Positions 15,647 through 23,413 of a DNA stretch of 32,139 nt are shown here, piece by piece. A model generated the notes under the pieces. It was not told the origin of the DNA, searched no databases, and worked only from the letters and a program-made list of their open reading frames with translations. Position numbers and translations under genes: made by a program. Position 1 is the stretch's first letter, and each line of letters opens with the position of its first letter. Origin of the DNA: Brachybacterium sp. YJGR34 (GTDB taxonomy: Bacteria > Actinomycetota > Actinomycetes > Actinomycetales > Dermabacteraceae); contig NZ_PNFB01000030.1 of assembly GCF_003347015.1 (NCBI RefSeq), positions 1 through 32,139 on the forward strand, in the 5' to 3' direction.

Positions 15647-16316
15647 CCAGCAGACACACAGCGGCCAGTACGGCACGGAACTGCAGATCATGCAGCACTA
15701 CGCCGACCCCGAGCAGATCGTCGTGACGACAGGCACTCGCACGGCCCCGCCCCTGACCTCATACTCCGTCAGCGTCCCGGTGGCCCGACTGCTCGCCATG
15801 ATCGACGCCGCCTACCCCGACGCGATGCGCACCTACACCCGCGAGACCGTGGACACCGCCCTCGCGCTGCCCGTGGACCGCCTCACGGAACTGGTGGATC
15901 GATCGGTGCGCGGCTTCGGCGGCCCCGCCACTGACCCCGAGCTCCCCGCCTACATCGCCGAGGGCATCCTCGAGGACCTTGCCGCCGACCGCGCCGCGTG
16001 CGCCGGCCCCTGCTGCTCCACCGAGGACGCCGACATCGACGAGCCCGTGTGCGACGGCCCCTGCTGCGACCCCGAGCACGACGACATCGACGAGCCCCAC
16101 GACACCCCCGACGGTGCGCACTACGACACCGAGGACGACGACCCGCTGCTGTTCGACACCCCCTACGAACGGCTCTACCTGCTCGAGCGCCTCGCGACCA
16201 TCTATCCGCGTCTCGACGCGGGCCAGGCCCTCGAGCTCGCGGCGTGGATCCGCGACCCCGACGAGCGCGACGAGGACGAGGTGCCCCGCACCATCTCCGG
16301 CGAGGTCCTCCCGTGA
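15639..16316 (+). CDS. Acidic hypothetical protein with a Cys-containing repeat
   Basis: A 225-residue acidic protein of unknown function. The N-terminal part (about 1-110) is globular-looking with YSVSVPVARLLAMIDAAYPDAMRTY as separate helical and strand-like pieces. The middle (about 122-155) has two copies of a 17-residue unit, CAGPCCSTEDADIDEP and CDGPCCDPEHDDIDEP, then a Asp/Glu-rich stretch. The C-terminal about 45 residues form a helical segment (YERLYLLERLATIYPRL). The Cys-acidic repeats suggest metal binding. It is the largest early protein. Overlap with both neighbours indicates coupled translation. Confidence 0.72.
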   Translation: MTDQQTHSGQYGTELQIMQHYADPEQIVVTTGTRTAPPLTSYSVSVPVARLLAMIDAAYPDAMRTYTRETVDTALALPVDRLTELVDRSVRGFGGPATDPELPAYIAEGILEDLAADRAACAGPCCSTEDADIDEPVCDGPCCDPEHDDIDEPHDTPDGAHYDTEDDDPLLFDTPYERLYLLERLATIYPRLDAGQALELAAWIRDPDERDEDEVPRTISGEVLP

Positions 16317-16408
16317 TGGACCCCGACGCCCTCGCTCTCCTGTCCATCGTCCTGTTCGCCCTGCTGCTCACCCTGCTGCTGATCATCTGGATTCGAGGTG
16401 CCCTGTGA
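16316..16408 (+). CDS. 30-residue single-helix membrane protein
   Basis: MDPDALALLSIVLFALLLTL and a further few hydrophobic residues end in IRGAL: essentially one transmembrane helix. ATG 16316 overlaps the previous stop by 1 nt (GTG 16313 is an alternative), and the next gene overlaps its stop by 4 nt. The overlaps support it; function unknown. Confidence 0.55.
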   Translation: MDPDALALLSIVLFALLLTLLLIIWIRGAL

Positions 16409-16647
16409 CCGCTCGCTCTGAGACCGTCGCCCCGCTGTCCATGCCCAACCGCCTGCACCTCGTCGAGCACCGCGACGAGCTCCGTGAGCTCGCCGGGTCG
16501 CTCGAGGTCGCCCGCGATGAGCTCCGCGCCGACGCGCTGCTCGGCGTGCCCGTCGAGGAGGACACGCTCCGCCTCATCCGTGACGCCGGGGACCTGCTGC
16601 TGATCGCCGCCCGCCGCATCGACCCCGACCAGGAGACCCGCTCATGA
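16405..16647 (+). CDS. Early hypothetical helical protein
   Basis: An 80-residue, mostly helical, charged protein (HRDELRELAGSLEVARDELR, about 22-41). GTG 16405 overlaps the previous stop, and the next ATG overlaps its own stop, so it belongs to the same overlapping operon. I do not recognise a family. A coiled-coil interaction is possible. Confidence 0.65.
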   Translation: MTARSETVAPLSMPNRLHLVEHRDELRELAGSLEVARDELRADALLGVPVEEDTLRLIRDAGDLLLIAARRIDPDQETRS

Positions 16648-16820
16648 AGTCCCATGTCCTCAACTGGCTCGCGCTGCTGTTCGGGGTCATGTCCGGCCTG
16701 CTGCTCATCGAGCTCGGCCGGGCAGTCGGCTACACCGTGCCCCTGCTCATGTCCGGCTGCCTGTTCGCCTCCCTGGTGCTGGGCCTCGCCGCAGACCACT
16801 TCAAGGAGACCAACCGATGA
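16644..16820 (+). CDS. 58-residue protein with two membrane helices
   Basis: Two hydrophobic helices (about 5-23 and 30-48) around a short loop with GRAVGY, ending in a hydrophilic tail (ADHFKETNR). The ATG overlaps the previous stop and its TGA overlaps the next start by 4 nt. This is the third small membrane protein in the early region. Function unknown. Confidence 0.62.
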   Translation: MKSHVLNWLALLFGVMSGLLLIELGRAVGYTVPLLMSGCLFASLVLGLAADHFKETNR

Positions 16821-17086
16821 GCACGACGCCTACCCGGCCCGCGCGGCTGCTCACTTCGGACGACCTGGCCGAGCTGCTCGGCGTCGAGCTTCGGACCATC
16901 GAGCGGTGGCGCAAGTCCGGCAAGGGCCCGCCCTTCATGCTGTTCGGCCGCACGGTCCGCTACCACCCCACCCGCGTCCAGCAGTGGATGGTCTCCCGCG
17001 AACAGGGGGGACCCTCGAGCTCGAGGGGGGCCACCTCGAACACGAGGGGGGTCCCTGCTGGAACGGGGGGCACCCGTGGCCGATGA
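16817..17086 (+). CDS. HTH_17/MerR-type DNA-binding protein with repetitive tail
   Basis: An 89-residue protein. Residues about 10-60 form an excisionase-like winged helix: LLTSDDLAELLGVELRTIERWRK, then GPPFMLFGRTVRYHPTRVQQWM. This is the classic Xis/HTH_17 pattern, so this gene and the one at 13943 are both candidate excisionases. The last about 28 residues are Gly/Ser/Thr/Arg-rich, with an imperfect 7-residue periodicity encoded by DNA with four G6 tracts. Its stop overlaps the HNH gene by 11 nt. Alternative role: a late-gene or packaging regulator, given its position just before the terminase block. Confidence 0.8.
   Translation: MSTTPTRPARLLTSDDLAELLGVELRTIERWRKSGKGPPFMLFGRTVRYHPTRVQQWMVSREQGGPSSSRGATSNTRGVPAGTGGTRGR
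17005..17070. repeat. Four G6 tracts at about 20-bp spacing with a 16-bp palindrome
   Basis: G6 runs start at 17005, 17025, 17046 and 17065. Between the first two lies a perfect palindrome, CCCTCGAG/CTCGAGGG (17012-17027). The segment encodes the low-complexity tail of the HTH protein and lies directly before the HNH and terminase genes. It may be a terminase recognition or regulatory site; this is inference. Confidence 0.6.
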
Positions 17087-17366
17087 GTACCTGTCCCTGT
17101 CCGGCACACAGCGGCGGGCCCTGCTCGACCAGGCCCTCGCTGTGTACGGCTGGGTGTGCTGCATCTGTGGCCTCTCGATCAGCCCAGGGCAGGAGTCGCT
17201 GCAGCACACCACCGCCCGCAATCGCGGCGGGAAGCGGACAGCAGAGAACGAACGACCAGCACACAAGAGCTGTAACTACCAGCTCCAAGACCGCGACTCG
17301 AGCGGACCGGAAGGAGAGATCCACAATGGCCTCGGCTACTTCGCCGCATCACGGATCGAGCGATGA
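17076..17366 (+). CDS. HNH endonuclease (packaging-associated)
   Basis: A 96-residue HNH-type nuclease. CCICG (about residues 26-30) and the second Cys/His group, HKSCN (about 69-73), make the treble-clef zinc site, with QHTTARNRGGKRTAENERPAH between them. In HK97-like phages a small HNH protein next to the terminase is needed for specific DNA cleavage during packaging; the position here (before TerS/TerL) fits. The usual DHH-like core is replaced by LQHTTARNRGG, so metal ligation may be altered. The GTG start is inside the preceding gene. The frame ends 41 nt into the next gene. Confidence 0.85.
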   Translation: MADEYLSLSGTQRRALLDQALAVYGWVCCICGLSISPGQESLQHTTARNRGGKRTAENERPAHKSCNYQLQDRDSSGPEGEIHNGLGYFAASRIER

Positions 17367-17571
17367 CCACGACGCCGCGCCGCCGACGCTGGACGAGGTG
17401 TTGTCCCAGCTCTCCGACCTCCGCGCCGCGCTGACCGAACACAACGAGCGCGTGGCGGTTCTTCTGAGCGCGCACGCTAGACCACCCCGCGCCTTCCCTG
17501 GAAATCCCCCCCGATCGCCCCGAAAAAAACGGGATCAGGCCAGGTCAGGACCGGAAAGGAGCGAACGATGA
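17326..17571 (+). CDS. Hypothetical protein between HNH and terminase
   Basis: An 81-residue protein. A central helix (TLDEVLSQLSDLRAALTEHN, about 21-40) is flanked by a short Ser/His/Asp-rich N terminus and a basic Pro/Arg/Lys-rich C terminus. A strong GGAAGGAGAG site (about 17308-17317) sits at good distance from ATG 17326. It overlaps the HNH gene by 41 nt and the TerS gene by 4 nt. The basic tail suggests nucleic-acid contact. No family recognised; it may assist packaging. Confidence 0.65.
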   Translation: MASATSPHHGSSDDHDAAPPTLDEVLSQLSDLRAALTEHNERVAVLLSAHARPPRAFPGNPPRSPRKKRDQARSGPERSER

Positions 17572-17894
17572 CGAACGAGCAGGGATCTCTGTGGGAGCGG
17601 CCCGCGCCGCGCGGCGATGGGCCGATCGCGACCGCCGTCCGCGCCGAGATCGAGCGGAAGATCGCCGATGGGATCATGGACGGGGACCAGTACGCCGGCC
17701 AGATCGCGCAGGCGCTCACCCTCGCCGCCGAGGTGGACGCGACGGTCGGCGTCGGCCGTCCCTCCGGCCGCGCGCAGATTCACGACGTGCTGCACCGGCT
17801 GCTGTTCGATCTGCCGCAGCCTGAGCGCATCGGCTCGTCGTCCGAGCTGGACCGTGCGCTCGAGATGATCATGCAGCAGGACGGCGCGGGGTGA
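17568..17894 (+). CDS. terS: Terminase small subunit
   Basis: A 108-residue protein with a helical body: AVRAEIERKIADGIMDGDQYA (about 24-44) and AGQIAQALTLAAEVDATVG, followed by RAQIHDVLHRLLFDLPQPE. The length and pattern match small P27-like or actinophage terminase small subunits, which recognise the packaging site and load the large subunit. The call rests mainly on its place directly before TerL, with a 4-nt overlap. A DNA-binding helix-turn-helix is not obvious by eye. Confidence 0.75.
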   Translation: MTNEQGSLWERPAPRGDGPIATAVRAEIERKIADGIMDGDQYAGQIAQALTLAAEVDATVGVGRPSGRAQIHDVLHRLLFDLPQPERIGSSSELDRALEMIMQQDGAG

Positions 17895-19390
17895 GCGCGC
17901 CGGCCGTCGCCGCCCCGCCCCGGCGGTTCCTGCACGCTCCCGCGCCGGCCTACTCGCCGACGCGGGATGAGTCCTACCTCAGCGAGGGCGAGGAGATCGC
18001 GCGCGTCGCCCGGCTGCTGGGGATCGAGCTGATGCCGTGGCAGCGGCACGTCGTGGACATCGCCACCGAGTACCGGCTGGTCCCCGACGAGAGGACCGGC
18101 GAGCTGCAGCGCGTCTACAAGTACCGGACCGTGGTGGTCACGGTGCCCCGGCAGTCGGGCAAGACGACGCTCATGACGCCGGTGCGTGTCCACCGGATCA
18201 TGACGCGCCCCGGCATCGACGCTTTCAGCACCGCGCAGACCGGCAAGGCCGCCCGCGACCGCATCCTCAAGATGGTGGAGCAGGTCGAGACGAGTCCGAT
18301 CAAGTCGCTGTTCAAGCCTCTGCGCTCCAACGGTGCCGAGGGTCTCAAGGTCAACGGCACCAACTCTCGGATCACGCGGTTCTCGCCCGTCACTGGCGCG
18401 CTGCACGGCGAGACCCCTCATCTCGTGGACTTCGATGAGATTTGGAGGTTCACCGAGGAGCTCGGCGACATGCTGCTCGGCGGGGCGCGGCCCGCGATGA
18501 TCACCCTCGGCGCGCAGGCGCAGGTGTGGATGGTGTCTACCAAGGGCACCGCCGCCTCGACGTTCATGAACCGGTACATCGAGGCGGGCGAGGCCGGGAC
18601 CGATCCGACGCTCGCTTACTTCGCGTGGCAGATGCCCGCCGGCCTCGACCCCGAGGACCCCGCGACGTGGTGGCAGTTCCACCCCGCGCTCGGCAACACC
18701 ATCGGCGAGGACGACCTGGCCGCCGAGATGTACGCCGAGGGCGTCTCGCACGCCGAGCGGATCCGCGCGTACATGAACCTGATCACGACCGTCACGGACT
18801 CGATCATCGACGCCGAGGCATGGGCCGCTCTCGCCACCGACCGGCTCGGCCTCGAGGTCCCGCAGCTCTCCGACGTCGGGATCGGCGTCGAGGTCGCTCC
18901 CGGCAACGCGTGCGCCGCCGTGGTCGCCGGCTGGTGGGACGACGAAGGGGCCCCCGTGATCCGCGTGCTGCACCAGGCCCCCGGCACGTCGTGGCTCAAG
19001 CCGTACCTGTACCGGCTCCGCGACGAGTACGGCGTGACCGAGATAGCGGCCGACGACGCCGGCCCCGTCCGCCGGATCACCGACGACCTCCACCCATACG
19101 GCACCGAGGCCAACGACGCCGCGCTGTCCGTCCGTCGTCTCAGCCTCCCCGACCGCTCCACGGCCGACCTCGACCTCATCGCCGCCGCCCGCGACGAGCG
19201 GACCCTGCAGCACGACGGCTCCCGAGTGCTCGCTCAGGCCGTCGCCGCCGCGCAGCTCCGCGTGAACAACGGCGTGGAGCGGATCGACCGCGACAAGAGC
19301 CTCGGCCCCGTCCCGTCGCTCATCGCCGGATCGGTCGCGCTGTGGCACGCGGAGCACCGCGAGCAGGCCACGGGCGTGCAGCTGTTTTGA
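17891..19390 (+). CDS. terL: Terminase large subunit
   Basis: The ATP-driven DNA-packaging motor and headful or cos nuclease, 499 residues. The ATPase part has Walker A PRQSGKT (86-92) and Walker B HLVDFDE (177-183, acidic residues 182-183), followed by the coupling-motif region (MVSTKGTAASTFM). The C-terminal nuclease domain starts near VGIGVEVAP (about 325) with a second acidic site at EIAADDAGP. The GTG start overlaps terS by 4 nt. Length matches HK97-type terminases. A 76-bp gap without visible features follows before the portal gene. Confidence 0.95.
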   Translation: MSAPAVAAPPRRFLHAPAPAYSPTRDESYLSEGEEIARVARLLGIELMPWQRHVVDIATEYRLVPDERTGELQRVYKYRTVVVTVPRQSGKTTLMTPVRVHRIMTRPGIDAFSTAQTGKAARDRILKMVEQVETSPIKSLFKPLRSNGAEGLKVNGTNSRITRFSPVTGALHGETPHLVDFDEIWRFTEELGDMLLGGARPAMITLGAQAQVWMVSTKGTAASTFMNRYIEAGEAGTDPTLAYFAWQMPAGLDPEDPATWWQFHPALGNTIGEDDLAAEMYAEGVSHAERIRAYMNLITTVTDSIIDAEAWAALATDRLGLEVPQLSDVGIGVEVAPGNACAAVVAGWWDDEGAPVIRVLHQAPGTSWLKPYLYRLRDEYGVTEIAADDAGPVRRITDDLHPYGTEANDAALSVRRLSLPDRSTADLDLIAAARDERTLQHDGSRVLAQAVAAAQLRVNNGVERIDRDKSLGPVPSLIAGSVALWHAEHREQATGVQLF

Positions 19391-19466
19391 GGGCTGGTGT
19401 CGGCTCATGTCGGCACGAGGTCGCGTTTCCTAGGCTCCCAACCATCACCGGGCCGATGGTTTCGGC

Positions 19467-20690
19467 ATGTCGATCTTCACCCGCGCCGCTGATGCGCTGC
19501 TCGGCGGCGTCGCCCGCCGGCAGTCGGTCAACGTCGCGTCCGGGATCATCCCGCCGCCGCGTGACTCGAGCGCCCCCGTGCTCACGCGGGAAGCCGCGCA
19601 CCTGCCCGCCGTGCATCGCGCGCTGCAGATCATCGGCACGAGCGTCGGGCAGCTCGGCCTCACCGTCGAGCGAGGCTCCGGCGCTGACCGCGTGATCCTC
19701 GAGGGCGCGGACGTGCCGGCCTACATCCGCCGGCCCAACCTCGACATGAGCCGCGCCGAGTTCCTCGAGCAGATCGCGCTGTCCATGGCGACGAGCGGCA
19801 ACGGCTACATCTGGCGCGAGGGCGGCGACCTGCCCACCGAGACCAACGAGCTGCACCCGCTCTCCCCGCACACGGTCACGCCGTGGCGCGACGAGAAGGG
19901 CCGGCTGTTCTTCGCCTACGACGGCAAGGACTACCCCGCCGGCCGCGCCGGCAAGGTCGGCCGCATCGTGCAGACCCGCTATCTCACCCTGCCCGGCAGC
20001 ACCCGCGGCATCGGCCCCATCGCCGCCGCGCAGACCACCATGCGCAGCGCCCGCGACATGCGCGAGTACAGCTCGAACTGGTGGGAGACCGGCCACCCCT
20101 CCGGCATCCTCTCCACCGACGACAAGCTCACGGGCGACGACGCCCGGACCTACCGCCGCGTGTGGAACCACCTGGACCCCGCGACCGGTGAGCCGATCGC
20201 ACAGGACGAGAACCCCTCCCGCATCCGCGTGCTCGGCAAGGGCCTGCACTACGAGCCGCTGATGATCAGCCCCAAGGATGCGCTGTGGATCGAGGCGCAG
20301 CAGTTCGACACCCTCGAGATCGCGCGGATCTTCGGCGTGCCGTCCTCGCTGATGATGACCGCGATCGACGGCAACTCCATGACGTACTCCAACGTGGAGC
20401 AGGAGTGGCTCGGCTTCGTCCGCTTCGGACTCATGGCCTACCTCCGAAAGATCGAGGACGCCCTCACCGCGCTCACCCCGCGCGGTCAGCGCGTGCGCTT
20501 CAACCTCGACGCGCTGCTCCGCTCCGACACCACGACCCGCTACCGGGCGCACGAGTCCGCTCTGCGCGCGGGATGGCTGACCCCCGACGAGGTGCGCGGG
20601 ATCGAGAACATGCCGCCTCTCACCGCGGCGCAGCGCGAGCAGATCGCCGCCACCACCCCCGCCCCCGCTCCGCAGGAGAACCCGGCATGA
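19467..20690 (+). CDS. Portal protein (HK97 type)
   Basis: A 407-residue protein forming the dodecameric vertex ring through which DNA enters and to which connector proteins attach. HK97-family pattern: the N-terminal VLTREAAHLPAVHRALQII segment (about 32-52), the wing and clip segments, RYLTLPGSTRGIGPIAAA (about 171-188), and the conserved IARIFGVPSSLMM near residue 290. The C-terminal tail is Pro/Ala-rich. It sits between TerL and the protease-capsid gene, and its TGA overlaps the next ATG by 4 nt. No sign of frame damage. Confidence 0.94.
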   Translation: MSIFTRAADALLGGVARRQSVNVASGIIPPPRDSSAPVLTREAAHLPAVHRALQIIGTSVGQLGLTVERGSGADRVILEGADVPAYIRRPNLDMSRAEFLEQIALSMATSGNGYIWREGGDLPTETNELHPLSPHTVTPWRDEKGRLFFAYDGKDYPAGRAGKVGRIVQTRYLTLPGSTRGIGPIAAAQTTMRSARDMREYSSNWWETGHPSGILSTDDKLTGDDARTYRRVWNHLDPATGEPIAQDENPSRIRVLGKGLHYEPLMISPKDALWIEAQQFDTLEIARIFGVPSSLMMTAIDGNSMTYSNVEQEWLGFVRFGLMAYLRKIEDALTALTPRGQRVRFNLDALLRSDTTTRYRAHESALRAGWLTPDEVRGIENMPPLTAAQREQIAATTPAPAPQENPA

Positions 20691-22273
20691 CCGACACCAT
20701 CACCCGCGACACCATCGCCTCGCATCGGCAGCTCGACGTGCAGATCCGAGCCAAGGACGACAACGGCCGCACCTTCACCGGCATCGGCGTGCCCTACGGC
20801 GAGACCATCGATCTCTGGGGCATCCGAGAGCGGTTCGAGCCCGGCTCCGTCGAGCGCGACCCCGACGGCGTGCCGTCTCTCGTCCTGTGGCGGCACGACG
20901 AGCCGATCGGGAAGATCACCGCCGGCCGCGACACCGCCGCCGGATACGAGATCGACGGGCAGCTCTCCGACACCGAGCGAGGCCGCGAGGCCGCAACGCT
21001 GCTCCGCGACGGCGTGATCACCCGCCTGTCCATCGGGTTCCGGCCCGAGCAGTACCGCATCGAGGTCAACGAGGACGACGGCACCGAGACCGTCGTGCAC
21101 GAGCGCGTGCGCGCCTCCGAGTTCAGCCTCGTGCCGTTCCCCGCCTACTCCACCGCGACCGTCACCAAGGTGCGCCACCGCACCGCCCCCACCGACCCCA
21201 CCACCGAGGGAGACCCCGCCATGTCCGACACCACCCTGACCCGCGCAGACCTCGAGCCGATCGAGACCGGCCTGCAGGACCTCGAGCGGCAGATCGCCGG
21301 TATCGACCTGTCCCGCGACTCCGGCCCCGCCGTCCCGCACTTCCGCTCCATGGGCGAGTACCTCAAGGCGATCGCCCGCGGCGACGAGTACGCGCACGAC
21401 TTCCACCGCGCGACCGCCGGGCAGACCAGCGACGACACGATCAAGAACGAGACCTACATCGGCGAGTTCGTCAAGTTCGTGCAGGACCGCCGCCGGCTGA
21501 TCAACACGTTCGACAAGGGCGCGCTCCCCGCTGACGGGATGCGCGTCGAGTACGCGCAGCTCGCGAGCAACACCATGACCGCCGGCGAGCAGCTCGCCGA
21601 GGGCGACGACCTCGCCGGCCCCGGGAAGGTCATCCTCGAGGCGATGTCCGAGCCGATCCGCACGTTCGGCGGCTGGACCGAGCTCACCCGCCAGGTGGTC
21701 GAGCGTTCGAGCATCGCCTACCTCGACACCGCGCTCCGTGCCCTCGCTCTCGAGTACATCAAGAGCACCAACGCCGCGTTCCGCGCCCGCATCCTCGAGG
21801 TCATCACCGCGCAGGCAGGCAGCGCGATCGAGCTGCCCACCACTCCGGGCGTCTACGACTGGCGCGACGCGATCATCGACGCCGCCGACCAGTACGAGAG
21901 CAACGGCTTCGCCCTCGAGGGCCTGCTGGTGTCCAAGGACAAGTTCAAGGAGCTGCAGCGCCTCGAGTACACCAACGTGCCCGCGCTCAAGGTCAACGCC
22001 ACCGACGAGTTCAGCGGCACCCTGACGCTGCCCCGCGGCGACGGAAACCTCGCGAGCGTCCCGGTTCAGACCATGTTCGGTGAGGTCCCCGCCGGCACCG
22101 CGTCGTTCTACGACTCCAGCGCGCTGCAGACCCGCGAGAACCCCAACGCGCCGACGCAGCTGCAGGACGAGAACATCATCAACCTCACGAAGCAGTACAG
22201 CCTGTACGGCTACATGGCCGTCACCGTCCCGTTCCCCGGCGCGATCGTGCCGGTCACCACCGCGGCGGCCTGA
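20687..22273 (+). CDS. Fused prohead protease and major capsid protein
   Basis: One 528-residue frame contains two head functions. Residues about 14-165 are an HK97-type prohead protease with the likely catalytic triad His70 (LWRHDE), Ser115 (RLSIGF) and Glu145 (SEFSLVPFPAY). From about residue 180 the frame goes through a short helical, delta-like segment into an HK97-fold capsid domain (KNETYIGEFVKFVQDRR to the C terminus). An internal ATG at 21221 (MSDTTLTRADLEP, residue 179) has a strong GAGGGAGA site 7 nt upstream, so a 350-residue capsid protein could also be made alone. In most HK97-like phages these are separate genes. Confidence 0.9.
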   Translation: MTDTITRDTIASHRQLDVQIRAKDDNGRTFTGIGVPYGETIDLWGIRERFEPGSVERDPDGVPSLVLWRHDEPIGKITAGRDTAAGYEIDGQLSDTERGREAATLLRDGVITRLSIGFRPEQYRIEVNEDDGTETVVHERVRASEFSLVPFPAYSTATVTKVRHRTAPTDPTTEGDPAMSDTTLTRADLEPIETGLQDLERQIAGIDLSRDSGPAVPHFRSMGEYLKAIARGDEYAHDFHRATAGQTSDDTIKNETYIGEFVKFVQDRRRLINTFDKGALPADGMRVEYAQLASNTMTAGEQLAEGDDLAGPGKVILEAMSEPIRTFGGWTELTRQVVERSSIAYLDTALRALALEYIKSTNAAFRARILEVITAQAGSAIELPTTPGVYDWRDAIIDAADQYESNGFALEGLLVSKDKFKELQRLEYTNVPALKVNATDEFSGTLTLPRGDGNLASVPVQTMFGEVPAGTASFYDSSALQTRENPNAPTQLQDENIINLTKQYSLYGYMAVTVPFPGAIVPVTTAAA

Positions 22274-22275
22274 TC

Positions 22276-22620
22276 ATGACCGAGAGCACCGCCGCCGAGT
22301 ACCCGCCCGGTATGCCGACCGTGGACCTGCAGCACTACGTGCGCGCGAGTCAGCACGACTCCGCGTTCGTGACCGAGTGCGAGACCCGCGCCGCGCAGCT
22401 GGTCGCGGACAAGGTCGGTACCGCCACGGTGCCGCCGGCGGTGCTCTCGACCGCGATCCTCGAGGTCGCCGCGAACCTGTACCAGCGCCGCCAGTCCAGC
22501 ATCGGCACGCAGAGTTTCGGGGACCCCGAGACCCTCGGCAACCCGATGCGCCCGGCGCTGGACCCGCTCACTCCGGCGTGGCCGCTGCTCCGCCCCTATC
22601 TCGGGCCGGGCCTCGCATGA
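22276..22620 (+). CDS. Head-tail connector (adaptor-like) protein
   Basis: A 114-residue protein after the capsid gene, 2 nt downstream of its stop. Its helical body (YVRASQHDSAFVTECETRAAQLV, SILE-like AVLSTAILEVAANLYQRRQSS) matches the small helical adaptor proteins (HK97 gp6 class) that bind the portal. The conserved NLYQRR piece is common in actinophage connectors. Its stop overlaps the next gene by 4 nt. The call relies on size, composition and position. Confidence 0.75.
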   Translation: MTESTAAEYPPGMPTVDLQHYVRASQHDSAFVTECETRAAQLVADKVGTATVPPAVLSTAILEVAANLYQRRQSSIGTQSFGDPETLGNPMRPALDPLTPAWPLLRPYLGPGLA

Positions 22621-22973
22621 TCACCGCGACGCTCGCGCAGATCACCGCCGAGGCGACGGCGGCCCTCGACGGCCTCGAGGTCACCGTCACCGACCAGCCG
22701 CACGACGCCGCCGGCGCAGTCATGGCCGGCGTCCCCGCGCTGCTGATCCTCCCGCCAGACATCGAGTGGCTGAACTACACGGCCCACACGGCCACGTGGA
22801 CTCTCTGGGCGATCGCGCCGACCACCGACCCGACCGAGGCCGTCGGCATCTTCGAGCCGATCCTCGAGGCCCTCGCCGTCCCCCTCGGCCTCACGGCCGC
22901 CGCCGCCCAGACCTACGACATCGCCGACCGCACGTTCCCCGGCTACACCCTCACCCTCACCACCGACCACTGA
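22617..22973 (+). CDS. Head-tail joining or tail terminator-like protein
   Basis: A 118-residue protein: an N-terminal helix (TLAQITAEATAALDGLEVTV), then alternating strands including VPALLILPPDIEWLN and a helix (EAVGIFEPILEALAVPLG). The pattern and place (between the connector and major tail protein) fit the tail terminator/completion class. Start ATG 22617 overlaps the previous stop. The order differs slightly from HK97, where the gp10-like gene usually comes first; here the gp10-like gene follows the major tail protein, so the assignments of these joining genes are tentative. Confidence 0.65.
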   Translation: MITATLAQITAEATAALDGLEVTVTDQPHDAAGAVMAGVPALLILPPDIEWLNYTAHTATWTLWAIAPTTDPTEAVGIFEPILEALAVPLGLTAAAAQTYDIADRTFPGYTLTLTTDH

Positions 22974-22987
22974 AAGAAGGCCCCCTC

Positions 22988-23410
22988 ATGGCTGTCAACG
23001 CGCAGAAGCTCGGCCCCGGCACCCTCAGCCTCGGCGAGTCCGGCACCCTCAAGGAGTTCCAGTCCCAGCTCACCAACGCCCGATGGACGCCCTCCGTTGA
23101 TCAGGAGGACCCGATCCCGGTTCTGTCCGGCGAGGAGATCGCCGACGACCCGGACATCACCAGCGTGCTCGCGGGAACGTTCCTGCAGGAGTACGGCATC
23201 GAGGCGCTCGTGACGTGGTGCTGGGAGAACCGCGGGCAGGTGCTCCCGTTCACCTTCACGCCCCGCACCGATTCGGCGCTGACCATCACCGGTGAGTGCC
23301 AGGTGCTGCCCGTCGAGGTCGGCGGCGACGTCAAGACCCGCAACACGACCGACTTCGAGTTCCCCGTCATCGGTGAGCCGAGCTTCGACGCCACCGCCCC
23401 CGCCGGCTGA
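22988..23410 (+). CDS. Major tail protein (tube subunit)
   Basis: A 140-residue protein rich in beta-strand pattern (GPGTLSLGESGTLKEFQSQL, ITGECQVLPVEVGG, TTDFEFPVIGEPSF). The ending FPVIGEP followed by a short tail is typical of siphovirus tail tube subunits. GAAAGAAGG about 7 nt upstream of ATG 22988 is a strong ribosome binding site, in line with high expression. Position before the tail assembly chaperones and tape measure supports it. Confidence 0.82.
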   Translation: MAVNAQKLGPGTLSLGESGTLKEFQSQLTNARWTPSVDQEDPIPVLSGEEIADDPDITSVLAGTFLQEYGIEALVTWCWENRGQVLPFTFTPRTDSALTITGECQVLPVEVGGDVKTRNTTDFEFPVIGEPSFDATAPAG

Positions 23411-23413
23411 CTC

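Noticed and set aside
17179..17475. Antisense frames over the HNH/hypothetical genes
   Set aside because: No motif, and they oppose well-supported overlapping genes with good ribosome binding sites.
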